A stretch of 64,000 nt of DNA from an uncultured Eubacterium sp. (lineage in GTDB: Bacteria; Bacillota; Clostridia; Lachnospirales; Lachnospiraceae): positions 1 through 64,000 of the forward strand of contig CAJTMV010000016.1 in the NCBI GenBank assembly GCA_910577225.1, in the 5' to 3' direction. The translations under genes and the position numbers were made by a program. Of the stretch, positions 8,144-16,713 are shown in pieces. Under the pieces are notes generated by a model. That model was not told the DNA's origin. It ran no database searches and saw only the letters and a program-made list of their open reading frames with translations. Each line of letters starts with the position of its first letter. Positions within the stretch are counted from its first letter, which is position 1.

Positions 8144-9358
8144 TTATTTTTCAGCTTCCTGCATTTTCATTGCCCGCACTTTTAATGGAAGTCCGAATAA
8201 GGTAATGAATCCTTCCGCATCGTGGTGATCATACAGATCTCCGGTTGTAAAGCTGGCCAGGGATTCGCTGTAAAGAGAGTACGGGGAAGTTGTTCCGGCT
8301 TTTATAATATTTCCTTTGTAGAGTCTGAACTTCACTTCGCCGGTGACATACTGCTGTGTGGATGTGACAAATGCCTGTACGGCTTCACGCAGCGGAGTAA
8401 ACCATTTTCCTTCGTATACGATCTGTGCCATTTTGTTGCCCATATCTTTTTTGACGTCCATCGTTGCGCGGTCCAGTACCAGCTCTTCCAGCTGCTTTTG
8501 CGCTTCCATCAGGATGGTTCCGCCGGGCGTCTCGTATACGCCGCGGCTCTTCATGCCGACCACGCGGTTTTCTACAATATCTACGATACCGATTCCGTGT
8601 TTTCCGCCCAGGCGGTTCAGTTCGCGGATAATATCGGATACTTTCATCTGTTTTCCGTTGACGGTTTTTGGAATGCCTGCTTCAAATGTCATGGTTACGA
8701 GTTCGCTTTCTTCCGGCGCTTTTTGCGGTGTGACGCCGAGTACTAACAGGTGGTCATAGTCTGGTTCGTTTGCAGGGTCTTCCAGCTCCAGTCCTTCGTG
8801 GCTGATATGCCACAGATTGCGGTCGCGGCTGTAGCTGTTGTCGGCAGAGAACGGCAGATCGATGCCGTGTTCCTTACAGTATGCGATCTCGGATTCGCGG
8901 GAATCCATCGTCCATTTGTCGTCGCGCCATGCGGCGATAATGTGCAGATCTGGAGCAAGCGCTTTGATCGTCAGCTCGAAACGAATCTGATCATTGCCTT
9001 TACCGGTCGCACCGTGGCAGATGGCGCTGGCGCCTTCTTTTCTGGCGATTTCCACTAATCTTTTTGCGATGCCCGGACGTGCCATGGATGTGCCGAGCAG
9101 GTATTTGTTTTCATATACGGCGCCGGCCTGTACGCAGGGAATAATATAATCGTCACAAAATTCGTCGGTAATATCTTCAATATATAATTTTGCAGCGCCG
9201 GATAATTTTGCGCGTTCTTCCAGTCCGTCCAGTTCGCTTTCCTGCCCGCAGTCCACGCAACAGCAGATGACTTCATAGTCATAGTTTTCTTTCAGCCATG
9301 GAATGATGGCTGTTGTATCCAGTCCGCCGGAATAGGCTAATACAACTTTTTCTTTCAT
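8144..9358 (-). CDS. argG: Argininosuccinate synthase
   Basis: Condenses citrulline with aspartate using ATP to give argininosuccinate, the penultimate step of arginine synthesis; 404 residues, the family's normal length. The N-terminal PP-loop ATP-pyrophosphatase motif AYSGGLDTT is at residues 8-16, and the family segments CHGATGKGNDQIRFE and YETPGGTIL are present. The reading frame is open about 90 codons further upstream, but that part is low-complexity and lies over the regulatory region. ATG 9358 starts the conserved MKEKVVLAYSGG and has aaagga about 10 nt upstream. The gene is divergent from argC, and the space between holds ARG-box-like sites. argH is not in the window. Confidence 0.96.
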   Translation of the reverse strand: MKEKVVLAYSGGLDTTAIIPWLKENYDYEVICCCVDCGQESELDGLEERAKLSGAAKLYIEDITDEFCDDYIIPCVQAGAVYENKYLLGTSMARPGIAKRLVEIARKEGASAICHGATGKGNDQIRFELTIKALAPDLHIIAAWRDDKWTMDSRESEIAYCKEHGIDLPFSADNSYSRDRNLWHISHEGLELEDPANEPDYDHLLVLGVTPQKAPEESELVTMTFEAGIPKTVNGKQMKVSDIIRELNRLGGKHGIGIVDIVENRVVGMKSRGVYETPGGTILMEAQKQLEELVLDRATMDVKKDMGNKMAQIVYEGKWFTPLREAVQAFVTSTQQYVTGEVKFRLYKGNIIKAGTTSPYSLYSESLASFTTGDLYDHHDAEGFITLFGLPLKVRAMKMQEAEK

Positions 9359-9412
9359 CGTAATTTTGTCCTTTCTGAATGATTCTGATTGGTTTGTGTC
9401 TGATCGTTTATT

Positions 9413-9441
9413 AATATACAACATCTGGCAGAGAAACGCAA
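9413..9441 (-). promoter_or_regulatory. argG promoter
   Basis: On the minus strand TTGCGT (9436-9441) and TATATT (9413-9418) are separated by 17 nt. An ARG-box-like site starts 2 nt upstream of the -35. Confidence 0.6.
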
Positions 9442-9442
9442 G

Positions 9443-9456
9443 TGATTTTTTATGCA
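9443..9456. promoter_or_regulatory. ARG-box-like operator 1 (ArgR)
   Basis: On the minus strand TGCATAAAAAATCA matches the Bacillus-type ARG consensus TGAATWWWWATTCA at 12 of 14 positions. It abuts the argG -35 element. ArgR binding is inferred from consensus and context. Confidence 0.45.
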
Positions 9457-9466
9457 AAACAGAAAA

Positions 9467-9480
9467 TAAATATGCATTCA
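9467..9480. promoter_or_regulatory. ARG-box-like operator 2 (ArgR)
   Basis: taaatatgcattca matches the ARG consensus at 11 of 14 positions and lies 10 nt from operator 1, close to one helical turn plus the site length, as expected for paired ARG boxes. Confidence 0.35.
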
Positions 9481-9629
9481 AAACAATCGGATACGCTAAG
9501 AAATCGAATATGCATATGGATGAAATTGGATGTAAAATTGCCGGAACGTACAGAAAACACAAAGAATATTGTGAAAAGTGTTCAGGATGCGGCAAATGAT
9601 GCATAAAAAGTGTATCAATCATACAATTA

Positions 9630-9643
9630 TGCATAAATATTCA
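9630..9643. promoter_or_regulatory. ARG-box-like operator 3 (ArgR)
   Basis: TGCATAAATATTCA matches TGAATWWWWATTCA at 13 of 14 positions. It lies 28 nt upstream of the argC -35. A weaker half-match (tgcataaaaagtgt, 9600-9613) sits 30 nt further upstream. Confidence 0.5.
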
Positions 9644-9671
9644 CAAAATTGCAAAAAAATATAGAAAACGC

Positions 9672-9700
9672 TTGTGCTTTTGCAGCATTTATATTAGTAT
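9672..9700 (+). promoter_or_regulatory. Promoter of the argC operon
   Basis: TTGTGC (9672-9677), a 17-nt spacer and TAGTAT (9695-9700) place the transcript start around 9707, about 40 nt before argC. The remaining sequence of the 9359-9745 spacer is AT-rich and holds only the promoters and ARG-like sites listed. Confidence 0.5.
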
Positions 9701-9745
9701 AGATTTGTTTCAACGCAAATGTTAAGAATGCAGAGGTGGATAAGT

Positions 9746-10801
9746 ATGATTAAAGCAGGCATTATTGGAGCGACCGGATATGCCGGTGCGGAGCTGGTCC
9801 GGATTCTGACCGGACATAAGGAAGTAAAGATCTGCTGGCTTGGTTCGAGAAGCTATATTGATAAAAAATATGCGTCGGTTTATCAGAATATGTTTCAGCT
9901 GGTCGAAGGAACCTGTCTGGACGATAATATCGGTGAACTGGCAGGGCAGGCAGATGTGATATTTACCGCGACGCCGCAGGGATATCTGGCATCGGTCCTG
10001 AAAGAGGAATATTTAACACAGACAAAATTTATTGATCTGAGTGCGGATTATCGTCTGAAACAGCTGGATGTCTATGAGCGCTGGTATCAGATCGAACATA
10101 AATCTCCGCAGTTTCTGGAGGAGGCGGTATACGGGTTGTGCGAGCTCAATCGTGAACAGGTAAAACAGGCAAGACTTGTGGCAAATCCGGGCTGCTATAC
10201 GACATGTTCGATTTTGACGGCTTATCCGCTTGTAAAGGAAGGACTGATCGATCCGGACACGCTGATTGTGGATGCAAAAAGCGGGACGTCCGGCGCAGGC
10301 AGGGGCGCGAAGGTAAATAACCTGTTTTGTGAGGTCAATGAAAATATCAAAGCCTATGGAGTCACGACGCACAGGCATACGCCGGAGATCGAAGAACAGC
10401 TTGGATATGCCGCGGGACGTCCGGTTACGATTAATTTTACGCCGCATCTGGTACCGATGAACCGGGGAATTCTTGTGACAGCATATGCTTCCCTGCTTCC
10501 AAAACCGGACGGAACCCTTCCGACAGAGGAGGAAATCCGGGCGGCTTATGAAACATATTTTAAAAACGAAACGTTTATCCGTCTGCTGGAACCGGGCGTA
10601 TGTCCGGAAACAAAGTGGGTGGAAGGCAGCAACTATGTGGATGTGAACGTCAAAACAGACGCACGGACCGGCCGTGTGATTATGATGGGCGCTTTGGATA
10701 ACCTGGTAAAGGGCGCCGCAGGACAGGCTGTGCAGAATATGAACCTGATGTTCGGTCTGCCCGAAACCGAGGGACTCAGGCTGGTTCCGCTGTTTCCATA
10801 A
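9746..10801 (+). CDS. argC: N-acetyl-gamma-glutamyl-phosphate reductase
   Basis: Reduces N-acetylglutamyl phosphate to the semialdehyde with NADPH, the third step of arginine synthesis; 351 residues, family length. The Rossmann start GIIGATGYAGAELVRIL is at residues 5-21, and the catalytic cysteine lies in VANPGCYTTCS. ATG 9746 is preferred over the upstream TTG/ATG options because agaggtgg lies 7 nt before it and it places the dinucleotide-binding motif at the usual position. First gene of argC-GNAT-argB-argD, controlled by the divergent ARG-box region. Confidence 0.96.
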   Translation: MIKAGIIGATGYAGAELVRILTGHKEVKICWLGSRSYIDKKYASVYQNMFQLVEGTCLDDNIGELAGQADVIFTATPQGYLASVLKEEYLTQTKFIDLSADYRLKQLDVYERWYQIEHKSPQFLEEAVYGLCELNREQVKQARLVANPGCYTTCSILTAYPLVKEGLIDPDTLIVDAKSGTSGAGRGAKVNNLFCEVNENIKAYGVTTHRHTPEIEEQLGYAAGRPVTINFTPHLVPMNRGILVTAYASLLPKPDGTLPTEEEIRAAYETYFKNETFIRLLEPGVCPETKWVEGSNYVDVNVKTDARTGRVIMMGALDNLVKGAAGQAVQNMNLMFGLPETEGLRLVPLFP

Positions 10802-10820
10802 AGGCAAAAGGGGAGCAAAA

Positions 10821-11300
10821 ATGAACGAAAAACAAACGGCCATACAAAACAAGGTGCAGATTCGTACGATGGAAACGAAAGATTATGAGCAGGTACGCAG
10901 ACTCTGGATGACGATTCACGGATTTGGCATTCGTTCGATCGATGATTCCAAAGAAGGAGTCGAACGCTTTTTAAAACGCAATCCATCCACCAGCGTCGTT
11001 GCGGCAGACGGCGGACAGGTGATCGGATCGATTTTGTGCGGTCATGACGGAAGACGGGGCTGCTTTTACCATGTATGTGTGCATGAGAGTTATCGGAAAA
11101 AGGGAATTGGAAAGGCAATGGCCGTGTATGCAATGAAAGCACTGCAAAAAGAGCAGATTAATAAAGTGTCGCTGATTGCGTTTAAGCAAAACGAGGTCGG
11201 AAATCATTTCTGGAAGAGCGTTGGCTGGACGTATCGGGAAGATCTGAATTATTATGATTTTACGTTAAACGACGCGAATATTACGCAGTTTAATCAGTAA
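10821..11300 (+). CDS. GNAT acetyltransferase inside the arginine operon
   Basis: A 159-residue single-domain GNAT. The acetyl-CoA pyrophosphate loop is visible as ESYRKKGIGKAM (R/Q-x-x-G-x-G/A), preceded by the beta-4 strand CFYHVCVHE and followed by the C-terminal FWKSVGW segment. It lies 19 nt after argC and before argB, the slot where many Clostridia and Bacilli carry argJ. A role as a short N-acetylglutamate synthase supplying the substrate of ArgB is attractive but is inference from position only; it could instead acetylate a peptide, a protein or another small molecule. aaaggggagc precedes the ATG. Confidence 0.8.
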   Translation: MNEKQTAIQNKVQIRTMETKDYEQVRRLWMTIHGFGIRSIDDSKEGVERFLKRNPSTSVVAADGGQVIGSILCGHDGRRGCFYHVCVHESYRKKGIGKAMAVYAMKALQKEQINKVSLIAFKQNEVGNHFWKSVGWTYREDLNYYDFTLNDANITQFNQ

Positions 11301-11382
11301 ACAGAAGCGGCGGCTGTCGTAAGGAAACAGGAACGGTTCGCGTGAAGTAAGGAACCGTATTGCAGAAAGAAGGAGAATAGTT

Positions 11383-12282
11383 ATGGAAGAAAGATCGATG
11401 GATGAGTCGCTGAAAAAAGCGTCCGTGTTAATCGAAGCGCTGCCCTATATCCAGCGTTTCAACCGCAAAATTATCGTTGTCAAATACGGCGGCAGCGCTA
11501 TGGTGGACGATCGCTTAAAGCGCAGTGTGATCGAAGACGTTACACTGTTAAAGCTGGTCGGATTTAAACCGATTATCGTACATGGCGGCGGGAAGGAGAT
11601 CAGCCGGTGGGTGGAAAAATCCGGTATGGAACCAAAGTTTGTGAACGGACTGCGTGTAACAGACGAGCCGACGATGGAGATCGCCGAGATGGTATTAAAC
11701 AAAGTGAATAAATCGCTCGTGCAGCTGGTAGAGCAGCTGGGAGTGCTGGCGGTCGGCGTCAGCGGCAAAGACGGCGGAATGCTGAAGGTAGAAAAAAAAT
11801 ATGCGGACGGAGAAGATATCGGATTTGTCGGCGATATCAGAGAGGTCAATCCAAAGATTTTATTTGATTTATTAGAAAAAGATTTTCTGCCGATCGTAGC
11901 GCCGATTGGACTGGACGATCAGTACAATACTTATAACATCAATGCGGATGACGCCGCGTGCGCAATCGCCAGAGCGGTGTCAGCGGAAAAGCTGGCGTTT
12001 TTAACCGATATCGAAGGCGTCTATAAGGACCCGCACGATGCTTCCACGTTAATATCCGAGCTGCCGGTATCAGAGGCGAAGGAGCTGATCGACAGCGGAT
12101 TTATCGGCGGCGGAATGTTTCCAAAGCTGAATAACTGTATCGATGCGATCGATAACGGCGTTTCAAGAGTGCATATTTTAGATGGCAGAATCCCGCATTG
12201 TCTGCTGTTGGAAATCTTTACAAACAAAGGGATCGGGACCGCTATTTTGGGAGATAAAGAGACAAAGTATTATCATGAGTAA
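11383..12282 (+). CDS. argB: Acetylglutamate kinase
   Basis: Phosphorylates N-acetylglutamate, the committed step of arginine synthesis; 299 residues. It shows the amino-acid-kinase core VVKYGGSAM, HGGGKEIS, GVSGKDGGM and DDAACAIA. The N-terminal extension ASVLIEALPYIQRFNRK matches the kinked helix found in arginine-inhibited, hexameric NAGKs, which usually accompany the acetyl-recycling (ArgJ) pathway. That matters because argJ is absent from this operon. aaggag lies 7 nt before ATG 11383; an ATG at 11398 is a less likely start. Confidence 0.96.
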   Translation: MEERSMDESLKKASVLIEALPYIQRFNRKIIVVKYGGSAMVDDRLKRSVIEDVTLLKLVGFKPIIVHGGGKEISRWVEKSGMEPKFVNGLRVTDEPTMEIAEMVLNKVNKSLVQLVEQLGVLAVGVSGKDGGMLKVEKKYADGEDIGFVGDIREVNPKILFDLLEKDFLPIVAPIGLDDQYNTYNINADDAACAIARAVSAEKLAFLTDIEGVYKDPHDASTLISELPVSEAKELIDSGFIGGGMFPKLNNCIDAIDNGVSRVHILDGRIPHCLLLEIFTNKGIGTAILGDKETKYYHE

Positions 12283-12300
12283 AGGAGACGAGGTTTGGTT

Positions 12301-13497
12301 ATGAACGGGACAGCATACAGAAATGAAGCCGAACAGGTAGTATTGCATACATATAATCGTTTTCCGGTTGTATTTGAACGGGCAGAGGGCGTGCGTTTGT
12401 ATGATACGGATGGAAAAGAATATCTGGATTTTGCGTCAGGTATTGGCGTTATGGCTCTTGGATATCATCAAAAAGATTATAGCGACGCACTGAAAGCACA
12501 GGTAGATACGCTGCTGCATACGTCCAATCTGTATTATAACGTGCCGGTGATCGAAGCGGCAAAAAAGGTACGGGACGCTTCTAAGATGGACCGTGTTTTT
12601 TTTACCAACAGCGGGGCGGAAGCAGTAGAAGGCGCCATCAAAGCTGCGAAAAAATATGCGTATACCAGAGACGGGCATGCGGGGCATGAGTTGATTGCCA
12701 TGCAGGGATCTTTTCACGGGAGAAGTGTCGGCGCACTGTCCGTAACCGGAAACGCGCACTATCGGGAGCCGTTTGAGCCGCTGATGGGCGGCGTGCGTTT
12801 TGCAGCGTTTAATGATCTGGAAAGTGTCCGGGCGCAGGTAACAGACCGGACGTGTGCGGTTATTCTGGAGACGATTCAGGGAGAAAGCGGCATCCATCCG
12901 GCCGATCAGGAATTTTTAAACGGTGTGCGTGCGCTTTGCGACGCACAGGATATTCTGTTGATTCTGGATGAGATTCAGTGTGGGATGGGACGGACTGGCC
13001 AGATGTTTGCGTGGCAGAACTATGGCGTAAAACCGGATATTATGACGACAGCCAAAGCGCTTGGCTGCGGCGTTCCGGTCGGCGCGTTTTTAATGACTGA
13101 ACGTGTGGCGCAAAAATCGCTGGCGCCCGGAGATCACGGGACGACTTACGGCGGAAATCCGTTTGTCGGGGCAGCGGTAAGTAAAGTATTCGACTTATTT
13201 CAGGAGCTGCAGATAGTTCAAAATGTCAGAGACGTATCCGGCTATCTGGAGCAAACACTGGATGCGCTTGTGGCGAAATACGACTTTCTTACGGAGCGCC
13301 GGGGCATGGGACTGATGCAGGGAATTGTTACGCAGAAAAATTCGGTGGATATTTCTGCGAAAGCGCTTGAGGAAGGACTGATTGTCATTACCGCAGGGGC
13401 GGATGTGATTCGGATTCTGCCGCCGCTTGTGATTACGCAGGCAGACGTGGATGAAATGGCGGAAAAATTAAACCGTGTGCTGAATGGTATGCTTTGA
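12301..13497 (+). CDS. argD: Acetylornithine aminotransferase
   Basis: PLP enzyme that transaminates N-acetylglutamate semialdehyde to N-acetylornithine; 398 residues. Class III aminotransferase motifs are clear: FTNSGAEAVEGAIKAAKKYA, the HGRSVGALSVTG segment, the PLP-ring LILDEIQCGMGRTG and the Schiff-base lysine in TTAKALGCGVPVGAF. Start at ATG 12301 rather than TTG 12295, with aaaggagacgagg upstream. Last gene of the arg operon; its stop codon lies within a short 13-bp tandem repeat, followed by a terminator at 13561-13598. Confidence 0.95.
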   Translation: MNGTAYRNEAEQVVLHTYNRFPVVFERAEGVRLYDTDGKEYLDFASGIGVMALGYHQKDYSDALKAQVDTLLHTSNLYYNVPVIEAAKKVRDASKMDRVFFTNSGAEAVEGAIKAAKKYAYTRDGHAGHELIAMQGSFHGRSVGALSVTGNAHYREPFEPLMGGVRFAAFNDLESVRAQVTDRTCAVILETIQGESGIHPADQEFLNGVRALCDAQDILLILDEIQCGMGRTGQMFAWQNYGVKPDIMTTAKALGCGVPVGAFLMTERVAQKSLAPGDHGTTYGGNPFVGAAVSKVFDLFQELQIVQNVRDVSGYLEQTLDALVAKYDFLTERRGMGLMQGIVTQKNSVDISAKALEEGLIVITAGADVIRILPPLVITQADVDEMAEKLNRVLNGML

Positions 13498-13522
13498 TGG
13501 TATGTTTTGATGGTATGCTTTC
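13484..13522 (+). repeat. Three 13-bp tandem repeats spanning the argD stop
   Basis: The unit atggtatgytttg occurs three times in a row (13484-13496, 13497-13509, 13510-13522) with one or two differences. The argD TGA (13495-13497) falls at the junction of the first two units, so copy-number change would leave the coding sequence unaltered. Confidence 0.6.
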
Positions 13523-13560
13523 ACAGGCACAAAATCAGACGTCTTTTGCTGTTTGCAACG

Positions 13561-13598
13561 ATTTTGCGTCAGGCGGATAAGCCGGTCTGACGCAGAAT
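13561..13598 (+). terminator. Terminator of the argC-argD operon
   Basis: attttgcgtcag (13561-13572) pairs with ctgacgcagaat (13587-13598), 11 of 12 with one G-U, over a GC-rich loop; the sequence continues tctgttttacttt. Confidence 0.7.
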
Positions 13599-13645
13599 CT
13601 GTTTTACTTTAATTCTGAATAATTTCTGAAGATTTAAAAATTCTA

Positions 13646-13674
13646 TTGAAATACCTGTATAATTTCGCTAAAAT
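13646..13674 (+). promoter_or_regulatory. Promoter of the comEA-TCS-comEC cluster
   Basis: TTGAAA (13646-13651), 17-nt spacer, TAAAAT (13669-13674). The downstream leader (13711-13757) contains three copies of an aatctgta-like motif of unknown meaning. Confidence 0.5.
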
Positions 13675-13782
13675 AATAACGATAGGCATTGAGGAACTTC
13701 TTTTCCATTATTAAGGAGAATCTGTATTAAGAAGAATCTGTATAAGAGGTATCTGTGAGGATCAGGGAAAAGGAGAATGCAT

Positions 13783-14454
13783 ATGAATAAATTAAATAAA
13801 TCCGCATACATGTTTTTAATATGGGCCGCTTTTTTATGCTGCGGATGTGGCGGCGCACAGCGTACGAAAATGTATCTTGAGGCTTCGGTACAGGATGAGC
13901 GGGAGTCTGGAACCGGACAGGATACGTCCGCATTGGAAAAATCACCGGATGTTTTGGAAGACGGTTCTTTGCCGGAGCAAGAAGAAACGCAAAGCTGTTT
14001 TGTATATGTCTGCGGCGCGGTAAAGCGCCCGGGCGTATATGAGCTGCCAAAAGGAAGCCGGGTGTACGAGGCGCTTGCGCTTGCCGGAGGTCTGCGCAAA
14101 GATGCATATGAAAAAGAGATCAATCAGGCAGAGCCGGTTGAAGACGGTCAGATGATAGAGGTATTTACGATCAAAGAGCACAAAACGCAGCAGGAGCATC
14201 AGCGGCAAACGCAAAAATCCCAGCAGACGGATTCGCCGGACAGCGCATATTCCGACGACAGGATTGATATCAATACGGCGTCGAAGGAACAGCTGATGAC
14301 GTTAAGCGGGATTGGAGAGGCAAAGGCGGACAATATTATCGACTACCGTGAGCGCATCGGCGGATTTTCCGCACCCGCAGAGATTATGGATGTAAACGGT
14401 ATTGGCGAGGGCCTGTATGCGAGGATTCAGGATAAAATAACAGTGATACAATAG
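13783..14454 (+). CDS. comEA: ComEA-like DNA-binding competence lipoprotein
   Basis: A 223-residue envelope protein. An N-terminal hydrophobic segment ends in FLCCGCGG, which may serve as a lipobox or membrane anchor. An SLBB domain (CFVYVCGAVKRPGVYELP, about residues 73-130) is followed by a Gln/Ser-rich linker and a C-terminal double helix-hairpin-helix (DINTASKEQLMTLSGIGEAK and MDVNGIGEGLYARI), which binds DNA without sequence preference. ComEA receives incoming DNA and passes it to ComEC, encoded 3 kb downstream in the same direction. ATG 13783 is chosen because aaggag lies 7 nt upstream; ATG 13777 would be too close. Confidence 0.9.
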   Translation: MNKLNKSAYMFLIWAAFLCCGCGGAQRTKMYLEASVQDERESGTGQDTSALEKSPDVLEDGSLPEQEETQSCFVYVCGAVKRPGVYELPKGSRVYEALALAGGLRKDAYEKEINQAEPVEDGQMIEVFTIKEHKTQQEHQRQTQKSQQTDSPDSAYSDDRIDINTASKEQLMTLSGIGEAKADNIIDYRERIGGFSAPAEIMDVNGIGEGLYARIQDKITVIQ

Positions 14455-14468
14455 CGATGGAGGTTAGC

Positions 14469-15158
14469 ATGGCAAAGAAAGTTCTGGTAGTTGACGATGA
14501 AAAGCTGATAGTAAAAGGAATCCGGTTCAGTCTGGAACAGGATGGCATGGAAGTAGACTGTGCCTACGACGGGGAAGAGGCGCTGCAGAAAGCGAATGCC
14601 AGCGCGTATGATATGATATTGCTGGATCTGATGCTGCCGAAGATCGACGGGATGGAGGTCTGCCAGCGTGTCAGAGAGTTTTCCGACGTTCCGATTGTCA
14701 TGCTGACAGCCAAAGGCGACGATATGGATAAAATACTGGGACTGGAGTATGGTGCGGACGATTATATTACCAAACCGTTTAATATTCTGGAAGTAAAAGC
14801 AAGGATCAAGGCAATTATGCGCAGAACCGGAAAAAAGAAAGTGGTGGAAGAACGTGCGCATATGATCGAAGACGGAGACTTAAGACTTGACTGTGAAAGC
14901 CGCAGACTGTTTATTCAGGAGCGGGAGGTGAATCTGACAGGGAAGGAATTTGAGCTTCTGGAGCTTCTCGTACGTAATCCGAATAAAGTTTATGGCCGTG
15001 AGAAGCTGCTGAATCTGGTCTGGGGCGCGGACTATCCGGGAGATGTGAGAACCGTGGATGTGCATGTCAGAAGAATGCGTGAAAAGATCGAAAAGAATCC
15101 GAGCGAACCAAAATATGTGCATACCAAATGGGGCGTCGGATACTATTACCATGGCTGA
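14469..15158 (+). CDS. OmpR-family response regulator
   Basis: A 229-residue two-domain regulator. The receiver has the acidic pair (VVDDEK), phospho-acceptor Asp in MILLDLMLP, conserved Thr in VMLTAK and Lys in DYITKPF. A winged-helix output domain follows (LTGKEFELLELLVRNPNKV, DVRTVDVHVRRMREKIE). It pairs with the kinase at 15218, 60 nt downstream. Start 14469 has ggagg 5 nt upstream. Its location between comEA and comEC suggests it may control these genes, but the sensed signal is unknown. The output domain resembles the WalR/PhoP group. Confidence 0.95.
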   Translation: MAKKVLVVDDEKLIVKGIRFSLEQDGMEVDCAYDGEEALQKANASAYDMILLDLMLPKIDGMEVCQRVREFSDVPIVMLTAKGDDMDKILGLEYGADDYITKPFNILEVKARIKAIMRRTGKKKVVEERAHMIEDGDLRLDCESRRLFIQEREVNLTGKEFELLELLVRNPNKVYGREKLLNLVWGADYPGDVRTVDVHVRRMREKIEKNPSEPKYVHTKWGVGYYYHG

Positions 15159-15217
15159 TAAATATACAGAAAATCACGCGTCAGTTATAAAAAAATCTGC
15201 GGTTAAATGGAGTCATG

Positions 15218-16648
15218 ATGAATAGAAAAAAGAAAATTCGTGATTATCTGAAAAGTCTGAAATTTCGTCTGCTGCTTGTGCTGCTGCTGTTTGGGATTGC
15301 GCCGATGCTTGTGATGCAGTTTTTTGTGATCCGAGGGTATGAAAAGCGGGCCATTCATGTGCGCACGGTAGATATTTTATCTCAGTCGAAAATACTGGCG
15401 GATCAGATCGCGTCTTATGGCTATCTGGAAGATACGGCAAATGAAATCATTAATAAAGAGTTCGAGCAGCTGACCAATATTTATGACGGCCGGATTCTTG
15501 TTATCGACCGGGCATTCCGCATTCAGAAAGACACGTTTGATATTGACAGCGATAAAATTATTATTTCCGAAGCGGTTGTCCGGTGCATTCAGGGAGAGGA
15601 CGTAACAAAACACGACGCGGTCAGCGGATTCATTGAGATTGCCGTACCGGTACAGCAGCCGGTTATGGACGAAATCATCGGAGTGCTGCTCGTGAGTGTG
15701 TCTACGGATGCGACGCAGACGCACATTGCCTACCTGACGCAGATTGGATTTATTGTGCTGCTGACTGCGGGAGTAAGCTGTGTCGTGCTGGCAGTCATCA
15801 TTGCGTCGAAGCTGGCGCAGCCTTTTATTCAGCTGTCCAAATCCATCGATGAGATTCAGGCAGGATATGGAGAGGATGAGCTGATGATTCACGCTTATTC
15901 GGAAACGGAGCTGATCTGTGAACGAACGAACGAGCTGTTAGATCGTATGAAAGTGCTCGATGATTCCAGACAGGAATTTGTCTCGAACGTCTCACATGAG
16001 CTAAAGACGCCGTTAACGTCGATGAAAGTACTGGCAGATTCTTTGAACGGGCAGGATCATGTTCCGGTAGAGCTGTATAAGGAATTTATGCAGGATATTA
16101 CAAATGAAATCGACCGGGAAAATAAGATTATTACGGACCTGCTTTCGCTTGTAAAAATGGATAAGGCGGCGGACAGCTTAAACATTGCGGCTTTGAATAT
16201 CAATGAGCTGCTGGAGCTGATTTTAAAGCGTCTGCGTCCGATCGCGGAGTTAAAGCATGTAGAGCTTGTACTGGAGAGCTTTCGTCCGGTGACAGCAGAA
16301 GTAGACGAAGTAAAGCTGACGCTGGCAATCTCCAATCTTGTGGAAAACGCGATTAAGTATAATGCGGAAAACGGCTGGGTGCATGTATCGCTGAACGCGG
16401 ATCATCAGTTTTTTTATATTAAAGTCGAAGATAACGGAATCGGTATTCCGGAGGAATCGCTGGATCGTATTTTTGAACGGTTTTATCGGGTAGATAAGTC
16501 GCACTCCAAGGAGATAGGCGGTACGGGTCTGGGTCTTGCGATTACAAGAAGCGTTGTGCTGATGCACCGCGGGGCGATCAAGGCGTTTAGTACACAGGGA
16601 GAGGGAACGATTTTTAATGTGCGTATTCCGCTGAATTATATTGTCTGA
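15218..16648 (+). CDS. Membrane sensor histidine kinase
   Basis: A 476-residue kinase of the PhoR/WalK layout: TM1 (about residues 18-36), a 140-residue extracytoplasmic sensor, TM2 (about 172-195), HAMP, a dimerisation domain with His in FVSNVSHELKTPLTSMKVL, and the ATPase with N, G1 and G2 boxes (NLVENAIKYN, VEDNGIGIP, GGTGLGLAI). Partner of the regulator just upstream. Two adjacent ATGs exist (15215 and 15218); tggag fits the second better. Confidence 0.95.
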   Translation: MNRKKKIRDYLKSLKFRLLLVLLLFGIAPMLVMQFFVIRGYEKRAIHVRTVDILSQSKILADQIASYGYLEDTANEIINKEFEQLTNIYDGRILVIDRAFRIQKDTFDIDSDKIIISEAVVRCIQGEDVTKHDAVSGFIEIAVPVQQPVMDEIIGVLLVSVSTDATQTHIAYLTQIGFIVLLTAGVSCVVLAVIIASKLAQPFIQLSKSIDEIQAGYGEDELMIHAYSETELICERTNELLDRMKVLDDSRQEFVSNVSHELKTPLTSMKVLADSLNGQDHVPVELYKEFMQDITNEIDRENKIITDLLSLVKMDKAADSLNIAALNINELLELILKRLRPIAELKHVELVLESFRPVTAEVDEVKLTLAISNLVENAIKYNAENGWVHVSLNADHQFFYIKVEDNGIGIPEESLDRIFERFYRVDKSHSKEIGGTGLGLAITRSVVLMHRGAIKAFSTQGEGTIFNVRIPLNYIV

Positions 16649-16713
16649 GAGTATGAAAGATTACAGAAATGGTAAAACAGGTTTGGACAGAGGACTGGAT
16701 GGAAGGGGATAAG

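Noticed and set aside
8144..9634. Long form of ArgG starting at 9634
   Set aside because: The extra 92 residues are low-complexity, cover the promoter and ARG-like sites, and precede the conserved start at 9358.
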